From positions 1 to 64,000 of the forward strand of contig JAJDTJ010000019.1 of the NCBI GenBank assembly GCA_022827225.1: DNA of 64,000 nucleotides, in the 5' to 3' direction. Below, piece after piece: positions 35,920-45,035 of this stretch. Position 1 is the stretch's first letter. Each line of letters starts with the position of its first letter. The DNA is from Candidatus Poribacteria bacterium. Lineage in GTDB: Bacteria; Poribacteria; WGA-4E; WGA-3G. Made by a program: the position numbers and the translations under genes. The notes beneath the pieces were generated by a model. That model ran no database searches and had not been told where the DNA came from. It was given only the letters and a program-made list of their open reading frames with translations.

Positions 35920-36564
35920 TTAGCCTAACCATGACCGCATGGCTTCTTGTCTGACCTTTTCGGCTTCTGTCAAGGCAGCATCTAACCCGCCAAATGGCAC
36001 TGAATACCAACGCAATAACTGATTAAACCTCTCAACGATATCCTCAATAAAGTCTGCAGGCACTTGCGCTTGTAAAAACAACAAACCTTCATGCAGGCTG
36101 TCTATATCAAAAATACTGACTTGTTCATTCATGCGTTCAAAACCGTCTAACTCAATAGCATCGTGGATTAGGCTTCCTATGGTCCATGAGAAAACATTAT
36201 AGATCTCATGTTGCTCGGGAGTCATTATATCTTCCGTAGTGTCCTCAAAACGTGCTTCGTCTAAGACTTCCGGATCTATACCGATGGACGCTGCCCAAAC
36301 GTACATTTGTTCGGTGATCTGGTCTTCAAGAGAAGACAAATCACGCGATAATTCTTTCCCTGTCACGGTTTCCTCCTCACATTGTATGCTGAAACCAGCC
36401 CTGCGAAACCTCTGATGTCTCTCAAGATAGATGTCAAATTTATTTTCAACATTATTAAGCATATCATAAAAAGTGCCAGAAGCCAAATTATTTCGGATCT
36501 TCAACTTTGAAAACGACTCTCCCTCTCCAATCCTCTCCAAGTCAGTTTGACAACGCGCATACAA
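35920..36564 (-). CDS. unrecognised acidic protein
   Basis: Up to 214 aa; the frame is open from a TTG at 36562-36564, but the promoter of the divergent gene overlaps that start, so a later start is likely (one candidate is the ATG at 36460-36462). The protein is acidic and largely helical, no signal or membrane segment, with IEDIVERFNQLLRWYSVPFG near the end. I recognise no family. The codon pattern and length support a real gene. It is convergent with the cytochrome gene and divergent from the PD-(D/E)XK gene. Confidence 0.6.
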   Translation of the reverse strand: MYARCQTDLERIGEGESFSKLKIRNNLASGTFYDMLNNVENKFDIYLERHQRFRRAGFSIQCEEETVTGKELSRDLSSLEDQITEQMYVWAASIGIDPEVLDEARFEDTTEDIMTPEQHEIYNVFSWTIGSLIHDAIELDGFERMNEQVSIFDIDSLHEGLLFLQAQVPADFIEDIVERFNQLLRWYSVPFGGLDAALTEAEKVRQEAMRSWLG

Positions 36565-36575
36565 TATGCTATACT
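36547..36575 (+). promoter_or_regulatory. strong sigma-70-type promoter
   Basis: Consensus TTGACA at 36547-36552 and TATACT at 36570-36575 with a 17-base spacer. The expected RNA start near 36582 leaves a leader of about 100 bases before the gene at 36686. It overlaps the 5' end of the frame on the other strand. Confidence 0.75.
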
Positions 36576-36685
36576 AATACAACTAACGAAACATGGCGGA
36601 ATGATCGCAGGACAGGCTTTGGACAGTATATCCACATCTTAAAACAGAACGAGAGATTTATAGCTCATGAACGGAGTTTTCAGCA

Positions 36686-37291
36686 ATGGCTTATAGTAAC
36701 TTCACCTTAGAAACCGTTCAGAAAACGTTTCAACTTGAAAAAATTGAATCTACAGACATCTTTTCTCATATTGAGCCGGTGGAGCCAAGTGAAGACCTCA
36801 CGAAGGAACTAAGAAAAAAAGTACCGTTAGCAATTGCCATAAGAACAGAGAAAGCGCGGTCGGAGTTGATTGTCGCTAACATTCTCGTTGAACTCCGAGA
36901 GCATTTTGAACACCGCATTAGTTTCTTTTCGGGAATTGACTTCAGCATTGACCCGGAAAGCGGATTAACGGGTGTGTGCGATTTTTTGGTGAGTCTATCG
37001 CCAGACCAATTTTATCTCGAAGCTCCTGTCATTATCCTTGTTGAAGCGAAGAACGCCGATCCGGCAACTGGATTAGGGCAGTGCGTTGCGGAGATGCTCG
37101 CTGCCCAACGCTTTAACGCAGAAAAAGGAAATGAGATTCCGTGCATTTATGGAGCCACGACTACCGGCACTGAGTGGCTATTCCTCAAATTGGAAGGACA
37201 AAAGATCTACGTTGATATGGGAGTTTACCCAATTAAACAGTGCAGCGAGATCCTCGGCATCCTCTCAAGTATGGTTGACCAAAAAGCATAG
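36686..37291 (+). CDS. PD-(D/E)XK-like nuclease-fold protein
   Basis: 201 aa. After a helical N-terminus, ARSELIVANILVELREHF is followed by the nuclease-like core: GLTGVCDFLVS supplies the Asp, and VIILVEAKNADPATGLGQCV the ExK pair and following helix, as in restriction-endonuclease-fold proteins. The family is not named in my memory beyond this fold. It has an ACGGAG site and its own promoter. It may be a nuclease linked to mobile DNA or repair; no methylase is nearby. Confidence 0.7.
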   Translation: MAYSNFTLETVQKTFQLEKIESTDIFSHIEPVEPSEDLTKELRKKVPLAIAIRTEKARSELIVANILVELREHFEHRISFFSGIDFSIDPESGLTGVCDFLVSLSPDQFYLEAPVIILVEAKNADPATGLGQCVAEMLAAQRFNAEKGNEIPCIYGATTTGTEWLFLKLEGQKIYVDMGVYPIKQCSEILGILSSMVDQKA

Positions 37292-37318
37292 GAACAAAAA
37301 TATCAATGGAGACAGAGG

Positions 37319-38731
37319 TTGAACGCAGATATAAATAAAACCCTCCTACAACAATTACCCGCCATTGAAAAACTCCTGAACACGCAGGAGATACTCGACT
37401 TGCAAGCCACGTATGCGCGCCCACTTGTCACGGAAGCGCTCCGCGATGCCGTCACTGACATCCGAAACGAGATGCTGAGCGGGGAGTCCACACAACTACC
37501 AGAACAGGCAGAGTACGTCAAACGGACGCTCCAGAAAATTGCGGCGAAAACAGCGCCCCGTATGCGCTCTGTTGTCAACGCAACAGGCACCGTTACACAT
37601 ACCAACTTAGGCAGATCCCTACTAAGCGATGCTGCCTGTCAAGCCATCCAGCAAGCCGCACGAAACTATGTCAACCTCGAATACGACATCGAAACCGGTC
37701 AGCGCGGGCATCGCGATCGGATCACCGAACCGCTCCTGCAGGAGTTGACAGGCTGCGAGGCATCCACGGTCGTCAATAACAACGCCGCCGCTGTTCTGAT
37801 CGCACTGCAGACAATAGCGCACGGTAAAGAGGTCCTCGTCTCACGCGGCGAACTCATCGAAATCGGAGGCGCATTCCGTATCCCCGACGTGATGGCGGCA
37901 AGCGGCGCGATACTCCGCGAAGTCGGGACTACCAACCGAACCCATCTGCGGGATTACGCTGACGCTATCAATGAAAACACAGGGCTGTTGCTCAAGGTAC
38001 ATCCGAGCAACTATAAAATCCTCGGTTTCACTTCGACACCAGCAATGGAAGAATTGACAGCACTCGGCACAGAATACCATATCCCAACGATGGAGGACCT
38101 CGGCAGCGGCGCACTCATTGATATGACACAATACGGACTTCCGCACGAACCGCTCGTCGGAGAACGCATCGACAGCGGTGTCGATATCGTCACTTTCAGC
38201 GGCGACAAATTACTCGGCGGACCCCAGGCGGGAATCATCGTCGGTAAAGCCGAATGGATCAAAAAGATGCGTAAGAACCCTATGATGCGCGCACTCAGAG
38301 TTGACAAACTCACCATCGCAGCCCTGTCGGCGACACTGCAACGCTACCTTACCGAGGGCAACACTATTGCTGAACGGTTTCCGATGCTTAACCGTTATAC
38401 CCGATCCATAGAAACCCTCTATGCCATAGCGAAACAGCTAACAGCACAACTCCAAGACATTTTCGGCAAAAAAATCGATGTCCATATCTCGGAGACCTAT
38501 GGGCAGATCGGGAGTGGTGCCCTACCTGTTGAGACGTTGCCTAGCGTCGCGCTCGTCCTTGAATCCGCAGAAGTATCCGCTGAAACACTCGCTGCAGCAT
38601 TCCGAAACGCCACAATTCCGATCATCGGTAGGATTAAAGATGGGCTTTTGTGGTTAGATCTCCGCACCGTCTATGAAAGAGAACAGGCGTGGATCGTCGA
38701 AGCCGCCACACAGATAGCAGAAACGCTATGA
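37319..38731 (+). CDS. selA: L-seryl-tRNA(Sec) selenium transferase
   Basis: 470 aa from a TTG at 37319. SelA is a PLP enzyme that converts seryl-tRNA(Sec) into selenocysteinyl-tRNA(Sec). Seen here: the N-terminal tRNA-recognising helices (LPAIEKLLNTQEILDLQATY), NATGTVTHTNLGRSLLSDAA, and the PLP lysine in FSGDKLLGGPQAG. Length is normal. Its presence predicts selenoproteins in this genome, and one candidate lies at 59196-60290. selB, selD and the tRNA gene are not in the window. The next gene overlaps the stop by four bases (ATGA). Confidence 0.92.
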   Translation: MNADINKTLLQQLPAIEKLLNTQEILDLQATYARPLVTEALRDAVTDIRNEMLSGESTQLPEQAEYVKRTLQKIAAKTAPRMRSVVNATGTVTHTNLGRSLLSDAACQAIQQAARNYVNLEYDIETGQRGHRDRITEPLLQELTGCEASTVVNNNAAAVLIALQTIAHGKEVLVSRGELIEIGGAFRIPDVMAASGAILREVGTTNRTHLRDYADAINENTGLLLKVHPSNYKILGFTSTPAMEELTALGTEYHIPTMEDLGSGALIDMTQYGLPHEPLVGERIDSGVDIVTFSGDKLLGGPQAGIIVGKAEWIKKMRKNPMMRALRVDKLTIAALSATLQRYLTEGNTIAERFPMLNRYTRSIETLYAIAKQLTAQLQDIFGKKIDVHISETYGQIGSGALPVETLPSVALVLESAEVSAETLAAAFRNATIPIIGRIKDGLLWLDLRTVYEREQAWIVEAATQIAETL

Positions 38732-39531
38732 AGATTGTCGACATCCTTCTCATCTGTATCATCTGTGTTAGTATATCCGCTTGCGCGCAGCGCGATGAAG
38801 AGCCACTCATCGAACATGCCCCTGAAATCGTTTCTGAAATTGACGATGCCACAATGGTGATGATCCCGGCAGGCACATTCCAGATGGGTTCCACCACCGG
38901 CGATAGCGACGAACAACCGGTACACACCGTCACCCTTGACGCATTTTATATGGATGTCCATGAAGTAACGAATGCGCGTTACGAGAAATTCGTCGAAAGC
39001 ACAGGCTACCCGCAGCCGCCGCTGTCGCACAACCCGCGCTTCAATGCACCTAATTCGCCCGTTGTCGGCGTGAAGTGGCACGACGCTGCCGCCTACGCCG
39101 CATGGGCAAACAAACGGTTACCCACCGAAGCAGAATGGGAATACGCCGCACGCGGAAATCTTACTGGAAAATTATACCCGAATGGTGATATAATAACACA
39201 TACCGATGCCAACCTCGGCGGGACAGGTGGAGCAGATAACTGGAAGTGGACAGCACCCGTCGGCAGCTTCCCGCCAAACGCCTATAAATTGTATGATATG
39301 GCAGGGAATGTCTGGGAATGGTGTTTCGATGAATACAACGCCGAATTCTATAGCCAAAGCCCACAAAATAACCCACGTTTCGGTAGAGAGAGCGCACCAG
39401 ATAACGAAAATTTTCGTATCCTACGCGGCGGCGGATGGGGCGGCAGCCCCGAAGATCTCCGCGTCGCAGATAGATGGTATCACCTCTCATCTGGCAGTAC
39501 CATCGGATTCCGGTGCGTTAAAGATTTTTAA
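38728..39531 (+). CDS. lipoprotein with formylglycine-generating-enzyme-like domain
   Basis: 267 aa from the ATG overlapping the selA stop. Lipobox SISAC, short acidic linker, then an FGE-sulfatase domain: MVMIPAGTFQMGSTTGDSDE, LPTEAEWEYAARGN, YDMAGNVWEWCFDEY and GFRCV. The loop that holds the two catalytic cysteines in true FGE reads RGGGWGGSPEDLRVADRW, so both are missing; this is a binding or structural member of the family, not a sulfatase activator. Translation is coupled to selA. Confidence 0.9.
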   Translation: MKIVDILLICIICVSISACAQRDEEPLIEHAPEIVSEIDDATMVMIPAGTFQMGSTTGDSDEQPVHTVTLDAFYMDVHEVTNARYEKFVESTGYPQPPLSHNPRFNAPNSPVVGVKWHDAAAYAAWANKRLPTEAEWEYAARGNLTGKLYPNGDIITHTDANLGGTGGADNWKWTAPVGSFPPNAYKLYDMAGNVWEWCFDEYNAEFYSQSPQNNPRFGRESAPDNENFRILRGGGWGGSPEDLRVADRWYHLSSGSTIGFRCVKDF

Positions 39532-39577
39532 TTTCGCCCAAGCCTCCGATACTGACAACCGATAACCGACAACTATT

Positions 39578-40657
39578 ATGGCAGTTACAGTTGAATTAAC
39601 GCATATCACAAAAGCATTTGATACAACGCTCGCCGTCAACGATGTGAGCCTGAAAATTGAGCAGGGAGAGTTCTTCTTCCTCCTTGGCCCGTCTGGCTGC
39701 GGTAAATCGACCTTCCTCCGTATTGTCGCCGGGTTCTACAAACCCGATGCCGGTGAATTGCGGTTCAACGATACCGTCATGAACAATGTCCCGCCACATC
39801 AACGGAATACCGGGATGGTCTTCCAAAACTATGCTTTATGGCCCCACATGTCCGTCGCCGAAAATATCGAATACGGATTAACGCTCCGCAAACTCGAAAA
39901 ATCGGAACGGTCTGAAAAAATCACGCGTGCACTTGAGATGGTACAAATGGAAGGCTACCACGACCGGGCAGTCAACACCCTTTCTGGCGGTCAACAACAG
40001 CGTATCGCGCTTGCACGCGCGCTTGTTATTGAACCGAGCGTCCTACTGCTTGATGAACCGATCAGCAACCTCGATGCCGCCCTCCGGCAACAGATGCGTG
40101 AAGAAATAAAACAGATTCACGAACGAACAAATATCACAACGTTCTACGTAACGCACGACCAAGTGGACGCGCTCACGATGGCAAATCGGATGGCGATTAT
40201 GAAGGACGGCGTTGTCGTTCAAGTCGGGACCCCGCGCGAGGTGTATCAATTCCCGAAGAACACTTTTGTGGCAAGTTTCATCGGTGAAACCAACTTTATT
40301 TCCGGGAAAGTTCAGCAGACATCAAACGGTCATGCCACCATCGAAACACCGGTCGGGATGCTCCACTCCGAAACCGTCTATCACGAATTGCGCGAGGGCG
40401 TGCCAGTGCAGTGTTCTATTCGACCAGAGGCACTCATCGTTGACAGCAACCAGAACGGCAGCAGCCACACCGAAAACCAAATAACAGCGAAAATTACCGC
40501 AGTCCACTACTTAGGCAGGATGGAAGAATATCAATTGGTCGCTGCAGACATCCCGCTCAAAGCCGTTCACTACAACCCCGGCACCGAAATCAAAAAAGCA
40601 GGCGATACCGTGGAACTCGGTATAGCAGCAACAGCGGTTATACCACTACCAGATTAA
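39578..40657 (+). CDS. ABC transporter ATP-binding protein (PotA/UgpC-like, with TOBE domain)
   Basis: 359 aa. Walker A GPSGCGKSTFLRIV, Q-loop VFQNYALWPHMSV, signature LSGGQQQRIALARALVIEPS, Walker B LLLDEPISNLDA and switch TFYVTHDQVDA are complete. The C-terminal 115 residues form a TOBE-type domain (FVASFIGETNFISGKVQQ, CSIRPEALIVD), as in importers of polyamines, iron or sugars. No binding-protein or permease gene is adjacent, so the substrate is open. Confidence 0.92.
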   Translation: MAVTVELTHITKAFDTTLAVNDVSLKIEQGEFFFLLGPSGCGKSTFLRIVAGFYKPDAGELRFNDTVMNNVPPHQRNTGMVFQNYALWPHMSVAENIEYGLTLRKLEKSERSEKITRALEMVQMEGYHDRAVNTLSGGQQQRIALARALVIEPSVLLLDEPISNLDAALRQQMREEIKQIHERTNITTFYVTHDQVDALTMANRMAIMKDGVVVQVGTPREVYQFPKNTFVASFIGETNFISGKVQQTSNGHATIETPVGMLHSETVYHELREGVPVQCSIRPEALIVDSNQNGSSHTENQITAKITAVHYLGRMEEYQLVAADIPLKAVHYNPGTEIKKAGDTVELGIAATAVIPLPD

Positions 40658-40749
40658 AAGTAGTAGGCACCCGCCATCGGGTTCTCCATAAAAAATAAAA
40701 TAGTAAGCACGCGCCGATCTACCACTAATCAAGGATCAGCAATATAAAA

Positions 40750-43700
40750 ATGCAATTTACCCCGTCACAACAAAACGCTCTAAACATAGAAAAACATATC
40801 TGTGTAACCGCTGGTGCCGGCTCCGGAAAAACCACTGTGTTGGTCCAGCGTTATCTTAAAATCTTGCGTGAAAACAAAACTACGCCTCAAGAAATTGTCG
40901 CCATCACCTTCACAGAAAAAGCCGCCGCTGAAATGAAGGAACGCATTATTGAGGAACTCAATAATGCCGAAGACATAACCGATCGTGAGAATCTCCTCGA
41001 TCAGATGAGTTCGGCGTACATCTCAACCATCCACGCCTTCTGCTCACGTATCCTGAGAGAATTTCCTTTCCAAGCCAAGGTCCCAGCCAACTTCAGCATT
41101 TTACAAGGCATCGATCAGAAACTTTTACTACAAAAGACCCTTAAGGAAACCCTCAAAGACATCGCAACGAATCCTGACGACCCGCACCGTCCAGAACTGA
41201 CCCGTTTGCTACAACGCTATGGGGCACAGAAAAAACTGGTGGATTTTCTCTCCACTATGATTAACAAGCGAGACATCATCGCAAAACTCAAGCAGGAAAT
41301 CTATGATGATCGAAACAGCGCGGAGATACGCGCAGATTTGGAACAGCGGATTCTCGAAAAATCAATGTCAGCAATTGATGTCTCCGAATTTATTCGATGC
41401 CTTAACGCAGTGTCGAAAATGGCATCCGGAAAAAATGTGGAAACCGTTGAAGATTTGACCCAACAATTAGAAGCACGATATGCCCAAGACCCGAACTCGC
41501 CTGAAGTATCAAAATTACTCAAACAATTTATTCACCTAATCACAATCAAAAACGGTGGTATCGCGACAACGGCTTTTATTGGTAGGAAAACTGATACAAC
41601 AGGTATTGAAACCGAAATCAATTTTTTGGTATCGACGGTAAAAAAGATCAAGATTCTACCAGACCTTGAAACTGAAAAAGAAAATGAAAAAATAGGCGAT
41701 GCTGAAACCGAGGATGACGAAACTAAGACAGATACCGTTGAAACCGATGACGATTTTCTGTTCAGCACGGTCCGCGACCTGCTCACGTTATACACCCGAG
41801 TCTTAAACGACTACGATGCAGCGAAACTCTCCCAAGGCATGCTCGACTTTAACGATTTACAACTGAAAACCCGAGACCTGCTCCGCGATAACAAAAAAAT
41901 CCGTGATGAACTCGTCAAACGGCATCAGTACTACATGATAGATGAATATCAGGATACAAACGAATTACAATACGAGTTAGTGATGCTCCTGACAAACGAA
42001 CTCAAAAGTGCGAACCTCTTCATCGTCGGTGATCCGAAACAGAGTATCTATGGGTTCCGCGATGCGGATGTCCGCGTATTTAACAAAACCAAAGAAAAAA
42101 TCGTTGACGATGGCGGTGAAGATATCTCCCTCACAGAAAACTTCCGTTCCCTACGCGATGTTATCGGATTTGTGAATTACTTTTTCGAGCGTTTGATGGG
42201 TAAGGGAAATGAGAACGAATTCGAGGTAGAATATGAAGCACTTACCCAAGCACGCCACGCCAAGACAAACGGTGGCATTGAAATCCTGATTGGACAAGAT
42301 GGCGATCCGTCAGCAAATGAGTATAAGCTCATCGCGCGGCGCATTGAAAATATGATAGCAGACGAAAAAGAGACCGTATGGGTGCGTGGCGAGGATGGAA
42401 AGAGGACGGAACGTCCAATCCAGTACGGCGACATCGCGATCCTCATCCGAAGCAGAACGCATCTCCCCGACATCGAACACGCCTTACTTGAAGCAGGCAT
42501 CCCGTATCTGACCACAGGCGGCATCGGTTTCTATCAACGACAAGAAATCTACGACATCTGGAATTACCTCAACTTTCTTAACAATCCGTCTGAAAACGAC
42601 GCATCCCTCGCCGCCGTTCTCCGCGGTCCCGCTTTCGGTATCTCCGATACTGAGCTCTATGAAATCTCACTACAAAAGAAGACAAAACAGACAACGGAAA
42701 AACAGGAAGAGAAATCTTTTTCGGAAAAAACGCTGGAGTACCAAGGCTGTACAGATCAACTCAGGCGCGCAATAGACATCTTAAAGACGCATATCGAATT
42801 CGCACACCGGACCCCTGTAAACCGACTTGTCGGGACAATCGTTAATGAAACAGGATTGATTGGAACACTAAAAACCGGAAAATATGGACAACAACGTTGG
42901 GAAAACTACCAGAAACTCTTGGAGCTCGCGAGAAACTTTGATGGCGATGAAAACATGCAGATCTTACCAGATTTCATCGACTTTCTGGACATCCTAATCA
43001 CGGAAGAGCCTCGCGAAGGACAAGCACCCATTGAGGCAAGCAGCGGCGCGGTACAGATTATGACAATTCACGCTGCCAAAGGAAAACAATTCCCTGTTGT
43101 CATGCTTCCGAGACTTGACCGGCAGGGGCAAACGGATCGAGAACCTTTCATCGACGAGGAATTCGGGATCGGTTTTAGTCCACTTAACCCAGATAACAAC
43201 TATCAAAAGACCGAACCTGTGATCGTTACTCTCATGAAAAATCGGTCAAAAGAGAAAGAGCTCGCAGAAAAGAAACGATTGTTTTATGTCGGCGCAACAC
43301 GTGCTGAGGATCGCCTCATCTTATCGGGGACCCTTCCCGACAATGGCAACCCCCAACAGATGCTTGACTGGCTCCACACATACCTCGGCATCACTGAAGA
43401 AAACGATTCACTGCGTCTGTCGGTTCAGCAGGCTATATACAAAAACGGCAGCACAAGCAAGCAACGCATCCAACTTCAAATCCGGATTGTTCGCGCACTT
43501 GCGGATACTCAGGATACGGACGCGGCTTCAGATGAAACGATACCCGTCGAGTTCCCAGAGGCCTTGCCATCGCCGCTACAACCGACTGAGGTTCCCGCTA
43601 CTTTCTCCGTCCCTGAACTCGCGAACTACGCACGTTGTCCGCTACGGTATCAGTTGGAAAATGTGCTACGAATTCCATCAACCAAACACACAGAACTGGA

Positions 43701-44322
43701 TCCCGATGAAGATGAAATGAGTGTTGCGATACGTTTCGTCCTTACGCGAATGAAAAAATCGTCAGATACCCAAAATCTTGACACATTAATCCAACAAGCG
43801 TGCGAAAACTTCTCAGAAATAGCGGACGCGGAAACCGAACTTCGGAAGCATATCAATAGTTTCCTCGACTCTGAACTCGGACAAACGGCACTCGCAGCGT
43901 CAAACACCGAAACCAATCAGCATCTCTACGCCGATGTTGACGGACATATTCTTGACGGTAGCGTTGACAGGTTCTTTAAAGATGAAACAGGACATCGGCA
44001 AGCAATCATCTACAAAACCGGCGATGCTCAACAGCCAGCGGTGTGTTTGCCAGAGATGGGACTCTATAGCCTACTGATACATCGGTGTTACCCAGAACAA
44101 CCGACGGTAAAGATAAATATCTTCTTTACCGAACATGGACAGTGTGAACAGAAACACTTCAGTGTTGCAGAATTAGAAGAAACCACCGGACAGTGGAGAA
44201 AAAAAATCTCGGCATTGCAACAAGGCATTTACCAGAAAAATCTCAATCATTGCAATTTTTGCCCTTACGCTGATGCAGAGGACCAGTGTATAGTCGGTGA
44301 CCCACAAGGAGAATCACCATGA
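40750..44322 (+). CDS. AddA/RecB-like UvrD-family helicase with altered nuclease domain
   Basis: 1190 aa. Superfamily 1 helicase motifs in order: TAGAGSGKTTVLVQRYLKIL (I), FTEKAAAEMKERI (Ia), YMIDEYQDTNELQ (II), VGDPKQSIYGFRDADV (III), LTENFRS (IV), MTIHAAKGKQFPVVMLPRL (V), LFYVGATRAEDRL (VI). The C-terminal part resembles the PD-(D/E)XK nuclease of AddA (YARCPLRYQLENV, GSVDRFF with D1073). The expected DYK motif reads IYK (Ile1087, Lys1089), so the nuclease may be inactive. No addB is adjacent. It acts in double-strand break repair. Confidence 0.9.
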   Translation: MQFTPSQQNALNIEKHICVTAGAGSGKTTVLVQRYLKILRENKTTPQEIVAITFTEKAAAEMKERIIEELNNAEDITDRENLLDQMSSAYISTIHAFCSRILREFPFQAKVPANFSILQGIDQKLLLQKTLKETLKDIATNPDDPHRPELTRLLQRYGAQKKLVDFLSTMINKRDIIAKLKQEIYDDRNSAEIRADLEQRILEKSMSAIDVSEFIRCLNAVSKMASGKNVETVEDLTQQLEARYAQDPNSPEVSKLLKQFIHLITIKNGGIATTAFIGRKTDTTGIETEINFLVSTVKKIKILPDLETEKENEKIGDAETEDDETKTDTVETDDDFLFSTVRDLLTLYTRVLNDYDAAKLSQGMLDFNDLQLKTRDLLRDNKKIRDELVKRHQYYMIDEYQDTNELQYELVMLLTNELKSANLFIVGDPKQSIYGFRDADVRVFNKTKEKIVDDGGEDISLTENFRSLRDVIGFVNYFFERLMGKGNENEFEVEYEALTQARHAKTNGGIEILIGQDGDPSANEYKLIARRIENMIADEKETVWVRGEDGKRTERPIQYGDIAILIRSRTHLPDIEHALLEAGIPYLTTGGIGFYQRQEIYDIWNYLNFLNNPSENDASLAAVLRGPAFGISDTELYEISLQKKTKQTTEKQEEKSFSEKTLEYQGCTDQLRRAIDILKTHIEFAHRTPVNRLVGTIVNETGLIGTLKTGKYGQQRWENYQKLLELARNFDGDENMQILPDFIDFLDILITEEPREGQAPIEASSGAVQIMTIHAAKGKQFPVVMLPRLDRQGQTDREPFIDEEFGIGFSPLNPDNNYQKTEPVIVTLMKNRSKEKELAEKKRLFYVGATRAEDRLILSGTLPDNGNPQQMLDWLHTYLGITEENDSLRLSVQQAIYKNGSTSKQRIQLQIRIVRALADTQDTDAASDETIPVEFPEALPSPLQPTEVPATFSVPELANYARCPLRYQLENVLRIPSTKHTELDPDEDEMSVAIRFVLTRMKKSSDTQNLDTLIQQACENFSEIADAETELRKHINSFLDSELGQTALAASNTETNQHLYADVDGHILDGSVDRFFKDETGHRQAIIYKTGDAQQPAVCLPEMGLYSLLIHRCYPEQPTVKINIFFTEHGQCEQKHFSVAELEETTGQWRKKISALQQGIYQKNLNHCNFCPYADAEDQCIVGDPQGESP

Positions 44323-45029
44323 AAAAGCTGATGTTAATGATCGCAGTTATTACACTCGCCTGCTTCTTAGTAGCGGAATCGCAACAGACGTTGGCGGGAA
44401 CATGGCGAGATGATTTTGAAGACAACGACACCCACGAATGGAAAATCTTTAATATTGACAGGAAGGTCGAAAAGTGGTGGATTGACGATGGTGAAGCCGT
44501 CGGCGAAATCTTCCTACCCGGCTTTATGAGCCTCTGGCTAACAGGCGAACTCACCTGGAAAAACTACTCCGTCTCCTGTCGCGCAAAGTTAGTCGAAGAC
44601 AAAAACGAGCCACCAACCATCGGACTCACACTCCACGATAGAGGCGAAGAGGATAGCCGATACCTCTTCTTTCTTAATTATATCCTCGGTACCGTCCAAA
44701 TCATAAGGGCGGTTCAAGACAATTGGGACGTTATCGAATATCTATTTCATGCAGAGATTGATACCTGGTATCAACTGACTGCCACCGTTTACGCAGACGG
44801 TATCCTCGAATTTCAAATTGACGATGCCGTGTTTACTGCTATTGACGAGGATATCTTGAAGGGTGGACAAGCCGGACTTGTTGTCGCAGACGGACGCGCA
44901 CACTTTGATGACTTTGAAGTCACAGGTGAAAACGTCTCGAATGGCGGCCCCGGAAAACCGCGACCTGTCGAACCTCGAACCAAACTCACAACCACATGGG
45001 GACATCTGAAAACGATTGACAAAGAGTAA
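44319..45029 (+). CDS. secreted LamG/DUF1080-like protein with C-terminal WG tail
   Basis: 236 aa; the ATG overlaps the helicase stop (ATGA). Signal peptide of about 26 residues, then a jellyroll domain: TWRDDFEDNDTHEWKIFN, the strand pair YLFFLNYILGTVQIIRAVQD, and GGQAGLVVADGRAHFDDFEV, the last being typical of concanavalin-like/DUF1080 sugar-binding folds. A glycine/proline linker (SNGGPGKPRPVEPR) leads to the tail TKLTTTWGHLKTIDKE, the same tail as in the LamG proteins although the domain is different. Confidence 0.85.
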   Translation: MKKLMLMIAVITLACFLVAESQQTLAGTWRDDFEDNDTHEWKIFNIDRKVEKWWIDDGEAVGEIFLPGFMSLWLTGELTWKNYSVSCRAKLVEDKNEPPTIGLTLHDRGEEDSRYLFFLNYILGTVQIIRAVQDNWDVIEYLFHAEIDTWYQLTATVYADGILEFQIDDAVFTAIDEDILKGGQAGLVVADGRAHFDDFEVTGENVSNGGPGKPRPVEPRTKLTTTWGHLKTIDKE

Positions 45030-45035
45030 ACGAAA

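Noticed and set aside
36507-36710. 67-codon plus-strand frame before the PD-(D/E)XK gene
   Set aside because: It starts upstream of the promoter at 36547 and overlaps the real gene start in another frame.
41301-41795. Minus-strand serine-rich frames within the helicase gene
   Set aside because: Complement of an acidic linker; no start signals or family match.
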